The position numbers and the translations under genes were made by a program. A DNA stretch of 64,000 nt from assembly GCA_003278095.1 (NCBI GenBank), contig QCHB01000011.1, positions 1-64,000 on the forward strand, in the 5' to 3' direction. The notes beneath the pieces are model-generated. The model made no database searches, was not told where the DNA came from, and saw only the letters and a list, made by a program, of their open reading frames with translations. The stretch's first letter is position 1. The number at the start of each line of letters is the position of its first letter. Source of the stretch: SAR116 cluster bacterium AG-390-L20. GTDB lineage: Bacteria; Pseudomonadota; Alphaproteobacteria; Puniceispirillales; Marisalimonadaceae. This document shows, piece after piece, positions 37,055 to 47,386 of the stretch.

Positions 37055-37867
37055 ATGAAAAAAATCTCTGTTTCTATTCCAGGTGGAAATGGTCGCATGG
37101 GTAAAACTTTACTTGGACTTATAATAGAAAATGAAAAATTTAATTTATCTAGTTCCACTTGTTTGCCGAATGAAGATGAAGTTGGAATTGATATTGGAAT
37201 ATTAGTTGGTAAAGCCAAGATTTTTAAAGAATTAAATACTGATACATCATCTTTATTTCAAAATTCAGATGTTCTCATAGATTTTACCGTTCCAGAAGCA
37301 ACCATGTTTCACGCAAGAAAATGTTATGAAAATAATTTGCCTATTGTAATTGGAACTACTGGATTAAACAAACTTCAAGAAGAAGAATTGCTTAACTTAT
37401 CTAAAAAGATACCTATAGTCTATTCTGCAAATTTCTCTATAGGGGTAACGCTGTTATCTAGTTTAGTTTCAAATTCAACACAAATGTTAGGTGCTGAATG
37501 GGATATTGAAATACTAGAGATGCACCATAAACATAAAATAGACGCTCCATCGGGTACAGCATTGTTGCTTGGAAAATCTGCGGCAGAAGCACGAGGTCAA
37601 GACTTATCAAGTGTAAAGTCAGTCTCAAGAAACGGTATAGTTGGAAAAAGAAAAGAATCCGAAATAGGTTTTGCAGTTTTAAGAGGAGGAGATGTAGTGG
37701 GAGAACATTCTGTAATTTTTTCCAGCGCTGGAGAAAGAATAGAATTAGTTCATAAGGCTACCGACAGGTCAATTTTTGCTTCAGGAGCTTTGAGAGCGTC
37801 TCATTGGGCTGCGACAGCAGACCCTGGTTTATATAATTTGTCAGATGTTCTAATAAATGGTGGGTAG
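37055..37867 (+). CDS. dapB: 4-hydroxy-tetrahydrodipicolinate reductase
   Basis: A 270-residue NAD(P)H-dependent reductase of the lysine/diaminopimelate pathway. The nucleotide loop PGGNGRMGKTLL is at 9-20, VIGTTGLN is the second cofactor contact, and the catalytic core is IEILEMHHKHKIDAPSGTAL with paired His residues and a Lys. Diaminopimelate also serves peptidoglycan. Its stop is 3 bp from the stop of the convergent lipoprotein gene. Confidence 0.97.
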   Translation: MKKISVSIPGGNGRMGKTLLGLIIENEKFNLSSSTCLPNEDEVGIDIGILVGKAKIFKELNTDTSSLFQNSDVLIDFTVPEATMFHARKCYENNLPIVIGTTGLNKLQEEELLNLSKKIPIVYSANFSIGVTLLSSLVSNSTQMLGAEWDIEILEMHHKHKIDAPSGTALLLGKSAAEARGQDLSSVKSVSRNGIVGKRKESEIGFAVLRGGDVVGEHSVIFSSAGERIELVHKATDRSIFASGALRASHWAATADPGLYNLSDVLINGG

Positions 37868-37870
37868 GAA

Positions 37871-38425
37871 TTACGGATGTCTATTTATTTTGTTACTTAT
37901 TTCCTTTAAACATTTTTCAGGTTTAATTTTTCCATAAAGTTTTGTAGATCGTGTTTGTATATGTTTGACATAATAACTATTCTGTCTTTTAAGAAAGAAA
38001 ATATCTAAAAAACAGCTTGAAAAATAATATTGATAACTTTTCAATTTACCCTCTTCTTTGATAAAATCACTTTGTCCCATCTTTTGAATTAATTTTTTTT
38101 CAGACCAATTTTTAATTACGTCAAGTTTAAATATACTAGTTTTAGGAATGTTTATGTTTTTACTAAGAGCAACAGTTTTAACTTTTTGTTTCTGTTTGGG
38201 CATGTTTATTGGTGCCATTTCAATTTTATTTGAGGGTCTATTTTTATCAATGTCATCAATTTTAGTTTTTTTACTTTTTTCTTTCAAATTATCTATTCCT
38301 TTATACTGTATTTCAGCTCTTTTTTTAGTATCAAGAAAAATATTTTGATGTTCGAAGGTATGGCAAGAACTAAGAAATAAAATTACGGCAAAGTTTAAAA
38401 TAATTTTGTTTAGGTTTGATTTCAT
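37871..38425 (-). CDS. Uncharacterised lipoprotein
   Basis: A 184-residue protein with lipobox LSSC (Cys21 lipidated), a basic, disordered-looking linker to about 95, and a C-terminal domain of about 80 residues. That domain (SEKKLIQKMGQSDFIKEEG, then LKSYQYYFSSCFLDIFFLK) matches the pattern W/L-x-LlGxPdf-r-EGpa-xxWqYr-xxC-LDlFLY seen in an alphaproteobacterial envelope family that resembles BamE/SmpA-like folds. Function is unknown. Whether it acts with neighbouring dapB or the kinase is not indicated. Confidence 0.7.
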   Translation of the reverse strand: MKSNLNKIILNFAVILFLSSCHTFEHQNIFLDTKKRAEIQYKGIDNLKEKSKKTKIDDIDKNRPSNKIEMAPINMPKQKQKVKTVALSKNINIPKTSIFKLDVIKNWSEKKLIQKMGQSDFIKEEGKLKSYQYYFSSCFLDIFFLKRQNSYYVKHIQTRSTKLYGKIKPEKCLKEISNKINRHP

Positions 38426-38492
38426 AAATGATATTCATAGATATTGTTAACTATTAAGTCTAATTAAAAATTAATTTTTTAGGAAAATGATA

Positions 38493-39464
38493 ATGTCAAA
38501 TTATCAAATTTGTTTTATTGGGAATGCTATTGTAGATATCATCTCTAAATTTTCGGATGAAAATTTAAAAGAACTAAAAATCCCGAAGGGATCTATGCAA
38601 CTTATAGATGAAAAGTCATCTAATTTAATTTTAGATTATTTAAAAAATCCAATCATAATCTCTGGTGGTAGTGCAGCAAATACTGCTGTAGGTTTCAGTT
38701 CATTTGGAGGAAACTGTTGTTTTATTGGACAAATAGGTAACGACGATTTTGGCATTTTATTTTCAAAAGATCTTAATAATTCTGGAGTTTTTTTTGAGAA
38801 AAAATTCACTCAGACATTGGGAAAAACCTCAAAGAGTATTGTTTTAGTTACTCCAGACGCAGAAAGAAGTATGAATACATATTTAGGAGCAAGTGTTGAA
38901 TTTAATATAGATTGCATTAACAAAGATTTTATTATAAATAGCAAAATAATTTACATCGAAGGTTATTTATTTGATCAATCTGATGCCAAAAAAGCTATTT
39001 ATTATTGTTGTCAATTGGCTAAATTTTACAATTGTAAGGTGGCCTTAAGTTTGTCTGATTCATTTTGTGTGGATAGACATAGAGAAGAATTTTCTGATTT
39101 AATTAATGAATTTGTTGACATTATTTTTGCTAATGAGGCAGAGATACAAAGTTTATATCAATTGAATTTGCAAGAAAGCTTAAAAAAAATTAAAGAAAAT
39201 GTAGAGGTTGGAGCAATTACTTTGGGATCTAAAGGTTCCATTGTCTTTCAAAATCAGATTGAAAAATTAGTAATGCCTATTACAGTAAATGACCTAGTTG
39301 ATACTACTGGTGCAGGTGATATATTTGCTTCAGGATTTCTGTTTGCTTTAACTAATAAGTACTCAATTGAAGATTGTGGAAAGTTAGGAAGTAAGGTTGC
39401 TGCAGATATAATTAAATATATTGGTGCAAGACCTAGAATTCCTCTTAAAACATTTCTTAATTAG
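38493..39464 (+). CDS. PfkB-family kinase, adenosine-kinase-like
   Basis: A 323-residue ribokinase-fold kinase. The N-terminal GNAIVDII, the GGSAANTAVGFSSFGG substrate region and the C-terminal DLVDTTGAGDIFASGF anion-hole and catalytic-base motif are all present. The overall pattern resembles alphaproteobacterial adenosine/nucleoside kinases, but the exact sugar or nucleoside substrate cannot be read. I place the start at ATG 38493, since AGGA (38481-38484) is 8 bases upstream; an ATG at 38487 is too close to that site. The end overlaps maeB by 8 bp. Confidence 0.88.
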   Translation: MSNYQICFIGNAIVDIISKFSDENLKELKIPKGSMQLIDEKSSNLILDYLKNPIIISGGSAANTAVGFSSFGGNCCFIGQIGNDDFGILFSKDLNNSGVFFEKKFTQTLGKTSKSIVLVTPDAERSMNTYLGASVEFNIDCINKDFIINSKIIYIEGYLFDQSDAKKAIYYCCQLAKFYNCKVALSLSDSFCVDRHREEFSDLINEFVDIIFANEAEIQSLYQLNLQESLKKIKENVEVGAITLGSKGSIVFQNQIEKLVMPITVNDLVDTTGAGDIFASGFLFALTNKYSIEDCGKLGSKVAADIIKYIGARPRIPLKTFLN

Positions 39465-41745
39465 AATATAAAGAATTGTAAGTTGCAATAGATGCAGAAT
39501 TAACGATATCTGACACAGAAGAACCCATTTGTACAATTTGAAATGGTTTTTCCCCACCTATCATTAGAGGACCTAAGATTGAACCTCCCCCAAGTTTTTG
39601 TAATAACTTAAAAGAAATATTGGCAGATAAAAGACTCGGCATAATTAGAACATTAGCTGGGCCAGAAAGTCTACAAAATGGATAATTTTCTTTAATGAGA
39701 TCGTAATCTAAAGCAACCTCAGGCGTCATTTCACCGTCAAACTCAAAATCAACATTTCTGGTATTCAATATATTTACTGCTTCTTTTAAGTTTTTTGAAC
39801 TGGGTCTAGTTAAGCTTCCAAAATTAGAAAATGACAATAAGGCCACACGGGGAGTATAACCTAGACTTTTTACTGTATTAGCTATACCTGTGGCAATATT
39901 AGCTAATTGTTCTGCATTTGGCATATCATGTATATTTACATCACCAATAAAAACAGTCCGCTCTTTAGAAACCATCATAGACATTGACAAAAAACTTTCA
40001 TCATTTTTTGTTGAAATAACTTTTGTAATGTCATCAAAGCATCGTCCAAAAGGTCTAGTCACTCCAGTAACCATAGCATCTGCGTCACCAGCGGACACCA
40101 TAGATGCAGCAAAAACATTCCTATCTTGGTTAATTAATCGTTGACAATCTCTTCTTAAATGTCCGTATCGATGAAGTCGTTTATATAGACTATCTGTATA
40201 TTTTTGATTGTTTTTACTTAAACTGGCATTATGAATTATTAATTCATTTAGACCTTCCAAGTTAACTTGTTCCATAGTTTCTTTAACTCTATTTTCTCTT
40301 CCAATTAAGATTGGAATTCCAAAGCCTGAATTATAAAATGATAACGCTGCTCGTATAGTTTTTTCTTCTTCACCCTCAGCAAAAACAACTTTTTGTTTTT
40401 TACTTTTTATTCTTGATTTTATTGGTTCAAGAATAGAGGCTATAGGGTTAGTTCTACCTTCTAATTCTCTTCTATATGCTTCTAAATTTTTAATGGGTTT
40501 TTTTGCAACGCCAGTATCCATTGCGGCTTTTGCAACTGCACATGAGACAGACGAAATAAGTCTTGGATCAAAAGGTGCAGGTATTATGTAATCATTACCG
40601 TAATGTAATTGTACTCCATGATAAGCAGCATTAACCTCATCAGGTACATCCTCTCTAGCTAATTCAGCAATAGCATTTGCTGCAGCAATCTTCATTTCAT
40701 CATTAATCATGGTTGCTCTTACATCAAGAGCACCTCTAAAGATATAAGGAAATCCGAGCACGTTATTTACTTGATTAGGATAATCAGATCTTCCAGTAGC
40801 TATAATAGCATCTGACCTTACACTTCTTACTTCTTCTGGCATAATCTCTGGTATTGGATTTGCCATAGCAAATATAATTGGTTTATCAGCCATACTTTGC
40901 ACCATTTTTTTTGTAACAGAACCTGGAACAGATAATCCTAAGAAAACATCTGAATTTTTAAAAGCATCTTCTAAAGTTCTAGCTTTTGTGTCTGCAGTAT
41001 GTGCAGATTTCCACTGATTCATATTAGTTTGCCTACCTTTGTATATAACCCCATCTCGGTCTACTAAAATAATGTTTTTATTTTGTGCTCCCATACCTTT
41101 TAAAAGTTCAACACAAGCTATAGAAGCCGCACCTGCCCCATTACAAACAAACTTTGTTTCTTCTATTTTTCTATTAGTTAAATGAAGTGCATTTATTATT
41201 CCAGCAGCAGTAACAATTGCTGTCCCATGTTGATCATCATGAAAAACTGGAATCTTCATTTTTTCTCTTAATCTTTGTTCAATTATAAAACAATCAGGAG
41301 CTTTTATGTCTTCTAGATTAACACCGCCAAAACTCGGCTCAAGTAAGGAAACTGCGTCAATAAATTTTTCTGTATCTTCCGTATCTATTTCTAAATCAAT
41401 ACCATCAACATCAGCAAACTTTTTAAATAATACAGCCTTTCCCTCCATAACAGGTTTTGATGCAGAAGCACCAATATTACCGAGACCTAAAACGGCTGTT
41501 CCATTTGAAATAACTGCAACTATGTTTCCTTTTGAAGTATAGTCATAAATTGTTTCGGGTGTCTTTTCTATCTCAATACATGGTGTTGCTACACCTGGTG
41601 AGTATGCTAAAGATAAATCATGAGAACTAATTAAAGTTGTTGTTGGTGTTATTTCTAATTTACCAGGGCGACCTTTTTTGTGATAATCTAAAGCTTCTTT
41701 TTCTAAATTTGATTTTATATTGTCATCTTTTTTGTTAGTAGACAT
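39457..41745 (-). CDS. maeB: NADP-dependent malic enzyme with phosphotransacetylase-like domain
   Basis: A 762-residue fusion. Residues to about 430 form the malic enzyme (SLAYSPGVATPC; VFHDDQHGTAIVTAAGI; NAD(P) loop FVCNGAGAASIACVELLKG), which decarboxylates malate to pyruvate and NADPH. Residues from about 435 onward form a phosphotransacetylase-like domain (KVVFAEGEEEKTIRAA, ending GSSVSDIVNSASIATYNS), which in relatives is regulatory, binding acetyl-CoA. The fusion is typical of Proteobacteria. It is divergent from mutS across 142 bp. Confidence 0.97.
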   Translation of the reverse strand: MSTNKKDDNIKSNLEKEALDYHKKGRPGKLEITPTTTLISSHDLSLAYSPGVATPCIEIEKTPETIYDYTSKGNIVAVISNGTAVLGLGNIGASASKPVMEGKAVLFKKFADVDGIDLEIDTEDTEKFIDAVSLLEPSFGGVNLEDIKAPDCFIIEQRLREKMKIPVFHDDQHGTAIVTAAGIINALHLTNRKIEETKFVCNGAGAASIACVELLKGMGAQNKNIILVDRDGVIYKGRQTNMNQWKSAHTADTKARTLEDAFKNSDVFLGLSVPGSVTKKMVQSMADKPIIFAMANPIPEIMPEEVRSVRSDAIIATGRSDYPNQVNNVLGFPYIFRGALDVRATMINDEMKIAAANAIAELAREDVPDEVNAAYHGVQLHYGNDYIIPAPFDPRLISSVSCAVAKAAMDTGVAKKPIKNLEAYRRELEGRTNPIASILEPIKSRIKSKKQKVVFAEGEEEKTIRAALSFYNSGFGIPILIGRENRVKETMEQVNLEGLNELIIHNASLSKNNQKYTDSLYKRLHRYGHLRRDCQRLINQDRNVFAASMVSAGDADAMVTGVTRPFGRCFDDITKVISTKNDESFLSMSMMVSKERTVFIGDVNIHDMPNAEQLANIATGIANTVKSLGYTPRVALLSFSNFGSLTRPSSKNLKEAVNILNTRNVDFEFDGEMTPEVALDYDLIKENYPFCRLSGPANVLIMPSLLSANISFKLLQKLGGGSILGPLMIGGEKPFQIVQMGSSVSDIVNSASIATYNSLYSN

Positions 41746-41887
41746 TTTCCCCTCAAAAACTTAAAATAATTTGCTATTAACTATAACTTACTTTTTTAAA
41801 AAGGTCTTAATAAATTATATTTTATCCATTAATGATCAAATTATAAATAAAGTTGATTGAAGCTCTTTCAAAAGGAAACTTTTTATT

Positions 41888-44509
41888 GTGAATAATGTAA
41901 ATACTCCAATGATGGAGCAGTATTTAAATATAAAAAATCAACATAAAGACGCTTTACTTTTTTATAGAATGGGCGATTTTTATGAGTTATTCTTTGAAGA
42001 TGCCGTTGTTGCTTCTCAAGCATTAGATATAGCTTTGACCAAAAGAGGCAAATCTAACGGTAAAGAAATTCCTATGTGCGGTGTTCCATTTCATTCAGCA
42101 GATAATTATTTGCCCAAGTTAATCAAAAAAGGTTTTAATGTTGCTGTATGTGAGCAAACCGAAACAGCAGAAGAAGCTAAAATAAAGTCAAAAAAAGGGC
42201 CGCTTAGAAGGGAGGTAGTAAGGATAATCTCGCCTGGTACTTTGACAGAGGATAACCTTCTTGAAAGAAAAACTAATAATTTTCTAGGTGCTATATCTGA
42301 TAATAATGGTTCTGTCTCTATAGCATGGGTAGATGTTTCAACAGGATCTTTCAAATCAAGAAATATATTAGAAGATAACAAATCCAATAGAAAACAATTA
42401 TTAGCTAATTTCCTATTAAGAATGAATTTTTCAGAATTACTAATTTCTGAAGATTTTGATTTAGATTTAATTATAGAAGAATGGCACTCAATTCTGAAAA
42501 AACAACCATCAAGTCTGTTTCATTATCCATCCTGCTTAGATCAAATACTCTCTTATTACTCAATTGTTTCATTAGAAGGTGTTGGCGCTTTCAGTGAAGG
42601 AGAAATTAAGGCAGCAGCAGTATTGCTTTCATATTTGAAATTAACACAATGTGGAAAAATTCCAATTCTTTCAATGATTCAAACTGAAACACAGAATAAT
42701 TTTTTAGAGATTGATTATTTTACTCAAAAATCACTTGAAATTTTTAAAAATCTCTCAGGGGGTAGTGAAGGCAGTTTAATTTCTTGTTTGGATGAAACAA
42801 AAACTGCATGTGGAGCAAGATTATTAAAACAGAGAGTAATCGAGCCTTTTTATAACATTGAACAAATTCAAGATAGGTATGATTTAGCAAATTGGGTCCT
42901 AGAAAATAATATAAATATATCACAATATCAAATAGATTTTGAAAACATACCTGATATTGAAAGGTCACTTTCTAGAATATCATTGTCAAGAGGTGGTCCA
43001 AGAGATTTGCTTTTGATGTCTAGTGGTCTTTTGATTATAAAAGGAATTTATGAAAATTTGATTTCACATAAACAAGTTAAACCATCTCCTTCATTATTAA
43101 AAAGTATAATAAATAATTTAGACATTGATTACAGTATATTTTTAAAAATTTCGAAAGCTTTAAAATCAAATGTTCCGGTTATTGCAAAAGAAGGTAACTT
43201 TATAAAAGAAGGATACAACAAGGAGCTAGATCTCCTTAGAAATTTTAGAAATAATGAATTAGAACATATAACAAAACTTCAAAAAAAATACTCAGAATTA
43301 ACTAATGTTAACTCATTAAAAATTAAGCATAATAGAATGCTAGGATATCATGTTGAAGTAAGAGCACTGCATGATGAATGCTTAAGAAATATTGATTTAT
43401 TTATCCATAGACAAACAACAGCTCAGACATCCAGGTTTACCACAATTGAGCTAAATGATGTTGAGAATCAACTATTAAATTCATTTGAAAAAGCTCTTAA
43501 AATTGAGGTTGATATTTTTAATGATTTTGCAACTCAGATAATAGATAAAGGTAAAGAAATTTTAAATATTGCACTTTCAATTTCTGAATTAGATATTTCC
43601 ATTATGGTTGCTAACCAATCAGTGTGTAGAAATTATACTTGCCCAAATATAGTAGAGGAAAAAAGTTTAGAAATTATTGGAGGGAGGCATCCTGTTGTAG
43701 AACAACAAATGGGTTTATCTGAAAAATCTTTTATTTTTAACGATTGTATTTTGAATAAAAATGATCTGATTTGGTTGATAACTGGACCTAATATGGCAGG
43801 AAAATCGACTTATCTAAGGCAAAATGCACTTATAGTTATAATGGCACAAGCAGGTTTATTTGTTCCTGCTGAAAAAGCAAACATAGGTGTATTCGACAAA
43901 ATCTTTTCCAGAGTAGGAGCTTCAGATGATTTAGCAAAAGGACAATCCACTTTTATGATTGAAATGATAGAAACATCACTTATCCTCAATACTGCTACAG
44001 ATAAATCATTGGTCATACTAGATGAAATTGGACGGGGGACTTCTACTTTTGATGGGTTAGCAATTGCTTGGTCAGTGTTAGAATATTTACATGAACAGAT
44101 TAAACCTAGAACATTATTTGCTACTCATTATCATGAACTAACAAGTTTAAAGGAAAGCCTTAGCAACTTGTCTTGTCATAAAATGTCTATAAAAGAATGG
44201 AATGACACAATAATTTTCATGCATAAAATTTTGGATGGTGAAGCTGATAAGTCTTATGGTATTCATGTTGCAAAATTAGCAGGTATTCCTTTAGCTGTAA
44301 CAAAGAAAGCTACTAAATTACTATCTAACCTTAAACAAAAAGATAGAGAAAAACAGGATATGAGAACAGATTATCCAGCTGTTTCTGAAACTAACGAACA
44401 TGAGGATTTTTTTAAGGAATTTGATAGTATTAATGTTGACGAGATCACTCCACGTCAATCACTAGATATATTCTATAAACTAAAATTATTGAGAAATGGA
44501 AATGAATAA
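41888..44509 (+). CDS. mutS: DNA mismatch repair ATPase MutS
   Basis: An 873-residue mismatch sensor. MGDFYELF carries the mismatch-wedging Phe31 and Glu33, the Walker A TGPNMAGKST is at about 631-640, and LDEIGRGTSTFDGLA is the Walker B/signature region. The C-terminal dimerisation tail is present. The start is GTG at 41888 with AAGGA 11 bases upstream; the ATG at 41909 is an alternative. The mutS-glnD-murJ-trpS order is alphaproteobacterial. It overlaps glnD by 14 bp. Confidence 0.98.
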   Translation: MNNVNTPMMEQYLNIKNQHKDALLFYRMGDFYELFFEDAVVASQALDIALTKRGKSNGKEIPMCGVPFHSADNYLPKLIKKGFNVAVCEQTETAEEAKIKSKKGPLRREVVRIISPGTLTEDNLLERKTNNFLGAISDNNGSVSIAWVDVSTGSFKSRNILEDNKSNRKQLLANFLLRMNFSELLISEDFDLDLIIEEWHSILKKQPSSLFHYPSCLDQILSYYSIVSLEGVGAFSEGEIKAAAVLLSYLKLTQCGKIPILSMIQTETQNNFLEIDYFTQKSLEIFKNLSGGSEGSLISCLDETKTACGARLLKQRVIEPFYNIEQIQDRYDLANWVLENNINISQYQIDFENIPDIERSLSRISLSRGGPRDLLLMSSGLLIIKGIYENLISHKQVKPSPSLLKSIINNLDIDYSIFLKISKALKSNVPVIAKEGNFIKEGYNKELDLLRNFRNNELEHITKLQKKYSELTNVNSLKIKHNRMLGYHVEVRALHDECLRNIDLFIHRQTTAQTSRFTTIELNDVENQLLNSFEKALKIEVDIFNDFATQIIDKGKEILNIALSISELDISIMVANQSVCRNYTCPNIVEEKSLEIIGGRHPVVEQQMGLSEKSFIFNDCILNKNDLIWLITGPNMAGKSTYLRQNALIVIMAQAGLFVPAEKANIGVFDKIFSRVGASDDLAKGQSTFMIEMIETSLILNTATDKSLVILDEIGRGTSTFDGLAIAWSVLEYLHEQIKPRTLFATHYHELTSLKESLSNLSCHKMSIKEWNDTIIFMHKILDGEADKSYGIHVAKLAGIPLAVTKKATKLLSNLKQKDREKQDMRTDYPAVSETNEHEDFFKEFDSINVDEITPRQSLDIFYKLKLLRNGNE

Positions 44510-47366
44510 AATGAATTTTAAAAGTAAATTTTCATTATTTAGTAAACATAATGCTCATAAAACAGTTGATACCGATATATCACCTAAAGATGCAATTAAT
44601 CAAAATGCAATATGGTTTCAAAGTATGGAACCAATAAGCTACGCAAAAAATCAAACAAAAGGGTTATATGAGATAAATGATACAAATATTGATGAGGTTG
44701 ACACAAAAATTTTTAGGGATCAGTTATTTAAAATTTTAAAAAAACAAATGGATCATAATAAAAAGCTGATTAAAAATAAATTTTTAGCAACATCCGATGG
44801 CTCACTTAATGTGGGTCTAAATGTGATTTTAATTGATAGCTTACTAAAAGTTATATTTAAAAACTCATATTTTCATAGTCTAGGTAATAAGCATTATCAA
44901 TTTACTTTAATAGCTGTAGGCGGATATGGAAGAGGAGAATTATCCCCTCACTCAGATTTAGATATATTATTTCTCTTACCAAACAAATTAAGAAAAAATG
45001 ATACAAAAAAAATTGAAAATGTAATTGAGTTAATTTTATATATATTGTGGGATTTGGGATATACAGTTGGTCATTCAACTAGAACTATAGATGATTGTAT
45101 TGAAAAAAGCAGATCAGATTTAACAATCTCCACCAGTCTTTTAGAAAAACGTTTCGTAGCAGGGAATAATGATATTTATGACTTACTAAATAATAAATTC
45201 AAAACATTTATTGATAATACTAAAACTTTAGATTTTGTAGAAGCAAAATTAAAAGAATCTGAAACGCGACACAAAAGATTTGGAGAATCAAGGTATGTTG
45301 TTGAACCTAATGTTAAAGATGGTAAGGGAGGATTAAGAGATCTCCATACACTTATCTGGATATTAAAATTTGCTTATAAAGTCGATACTATTTCAAAATT
45401 AATTAATGTAGGTGCTTTAACAAAAGAAGAAGCAGTTCCATTTGCAGAAGCTCAGAGATTTTTATTATCTGTAAGATGTCATTTACATTATAGAGCAAAT
45501 AGAGAAGATGATCGACTTGCAATGGACGCCCAGCTTGAAATTGCGAAGAGCATGAACTTCAAGAATACAATTACTCATAAAGATGTAGAAAGGTTCATGA
45601 AAAGATATTTTCTTGCGACAAAAACAGTAGGTAATTTAACAAGAATATTTTGTGCTGCTATAGAGACAGAATTTAATAAACCTTTAAGGTTGAGTTTCTT
45701 AAGCTTTAAAAAAAGAGAGAACATAACCCCTTTTAGCTTAGAAGTAGGTCGTTTATTTTCTTATGAAAGAGAAATACTGACAGAAAATCCTATCAATATA
45801 ATAAAACTTTTTTATATTTCTCATATTAATAATATAGACATTCACCCTAAAACTCTAAGACAAATAACAAGTTTGAGAAAATTAATAAATTTAAAGGTGA
45901 GACAAAATGTAGAAGCTAACAAAATGTTTTTGAATATTTTAACAAGTGATAAGGACCCAACAAGAACTCTTAGATTAATGAATGAGGCGAATATTTTAGG
46001 ACAGTTCATACCTGAATTTCAAAAAATTGTAGGGTTAATGCAATTTGATATGTATCATTCGTATACCGTTGATGAACATACAATTTTTACAATTTCTAAT
46101 CTTCATTCTTTAAGAAGTGGCAAATTTAGTGATTTTGCACCCTTGACAAGCAGTGCAATTTTAGAAATTAAATCTTATAAATCATTATTTGTGGCGATGT
46201 TGTTACATGATATTGCTAAAGGAAAAAAGGGTGATCACTCTGAAAATGGATCATTAATTGCTTCTAAAATATGCCCCAGGTTAGGGCTAAATAAAGAAGA
46301 AACTAAAATGGTTGAGTGGTTAGTATTACATCATCTATTAATGAGTAAAACTGCGTTTAGATATGAATTAGGTGACCCAAAAGTAATTAAGAATTTTGCA
46401 AAACAAGTAAGATCTATTGATAAGTTAAAATCACTTTTAGCTCTAACAGTTGCTGATATCAGAGGGGTTGGCCCAGATGTTTGGAATGATTGGAAAGGTG
46501 CTTTGATAAAAGAACTTTATATCAAAACCTATGATTTACTTAAACCCCCTCAAGAAATTTCCAAAATAACAGAACCTCTTAAATCATCTAAAGAACTCTT
46601 AATAAGATATTTAAATAACAAAGGTGTGAATGATTTAGATATTAAAGCATATTGTAGTAAATTTTATAATAACTATTGGGGGACATTTAATTTACCGTCA
46701 GTTGTTAATCATTATGAAATATTTACTTCAATGAAAAATTATTCAAAAAAGTTAGAGGTATACTTATCTAATGATAGTAAATCAAAAGCAACTGAGCTTT
46801 TAGTTATCACTCCAGATCATCATGGTTTATTTTCACAAATATCTGGTTTGGTTGCTTCATCTGGATATGATATTGTTAGTGCTAAAATTATTACAAGGTC
46901 AGATGGATACGCCTTAGATACTTTTTTCTTACAAAATAAGGAAAGAAAGCCAATCTCTGATATTAATCTAAGAAAAAAATTAATAGAAACTATTACAAAA
47001 GGTTTAGAAGGAAATTTTAATATAGAAAAAGCTTTAAATATAAAATGGAAAGAAATTCCAGCACGTTTTAGAGCTGTAAAGGCACCAATTAGGGTCATTA
47101 TTGATAATAAAACAAGTGATCAATACACTATATTGGATATAAAATGTAAAAATGCGCCTGGAGTTCTTTATAAAATCACAAAGATAATAACAAGTTTAGG
47201 TCTTCAAATAAATACAGCAAATGTTTCTACTTATGGTGACAGGGTTGTTGATATATTTTATTTAAAGAATGCATTTGGTTCAAAGGTGGATGATAATACA
47301 ACTATTGAAAAAGTTAAGAATTCCATTTTAGAGGAATTAAAAGAAATAGATTATGTAAACCAATAA
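44496..47366 (+). CDS. glnD: PII uridylyltransferase / uridylyl-removing enzyme
   Basis: A 956-residue nitrogen sensor that adds and removes UMP on PII proteins according to glutamine. The nucleotidyltransferase domain has GGYGRGELSPHSDLDILF near 142-159, the HD domain has MLLHDIAKGKKGDHSENG near 567, and two C-terminal ACT domains (about 767-840 and 865-945) bind glutamine. All four parts appear intact. The first ATG lies inside mutS; internal ATGs at 44502 and 44511 are alternatives. Confidence 0.97.
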   Translation: MEMNKMNFKSKFSLFSKHNAHKTVDTDISPKDAINQNAIWFQSMEPISYAKNQTKGLYEINDTNIDEVDTKIFRDQLFKILKKQMDHNKKLIKNKFLATSDGSLNVGLNVILIDSLLKVIFKNSYFHSLGNKHYQFTLIAVGGYGRGELSPHSDLDILFLLPNKLRKNDTKKIENVIELILYILWDLGYTVGHSTRTIDDCIEKSRSDLTISTSLLEKRFVAGNNDIYDLLNNKFKTFIDNTKTLDFVEAKLKESETRHKRFGESRYVVEPNVKDGKGGLRDLHTLIWILKFAYKVDTISKLINVGALTKEEAVPFAEAQRFLLSVRCHLHYRANREDDRLAMDAQLEIAKSMNFKNTITHKDVERFMKRYFLATKTVGNLTRIFCAAIETEFNKPLRLSFLSFKKRENITPFSLEVGRLFSYEREILTENPINIIKLFYISHINNIDIHPKTLRQITSLRKLINLKVRQNVEANKMFLNILTSDKDPTRTLRLMNEANILGQFIPEFQKIVGLMQFDMYHSYTVDEHTIFTISNLHSLRSGKFSDFAPLTSSAILEIKSYKSLFVAMLLHDIAKGKKGDHSENGSLIASKICPRLGLNKEETKMVEWLVLHHLLMSKTAFRYELGDPKVIKNFAKQVRSIDKLKSLLALTVADIRGVGPDVWNDWKGALIKELYIKTYDLLKPPQEISKITEPLKSSKELLIRYLNNKGVNDLDIKAYCSKFYNNYWGTFNLPSVVNHYEIFTSMKNYSKKLEVYLSNDSKSKATELLVITPDHHGLFSQISGLVASSGYDIVSAKIITRSDGYALDTFFLQNKERKPISDINLRKKLIETITKGLEGNFNIEKALNIKWKEIPARFRAVKAPIRVIIDNKTSDQYTILDIKCKNAPGVLYKITKIITSLGLQINTANVSTYGDRVVDIFYLKNAFGSKVDDNTTIEKVKNSILEELKEIDYVNQ

Positions 47367-47386
47367 ATAGAATAATGAGATTTTGA

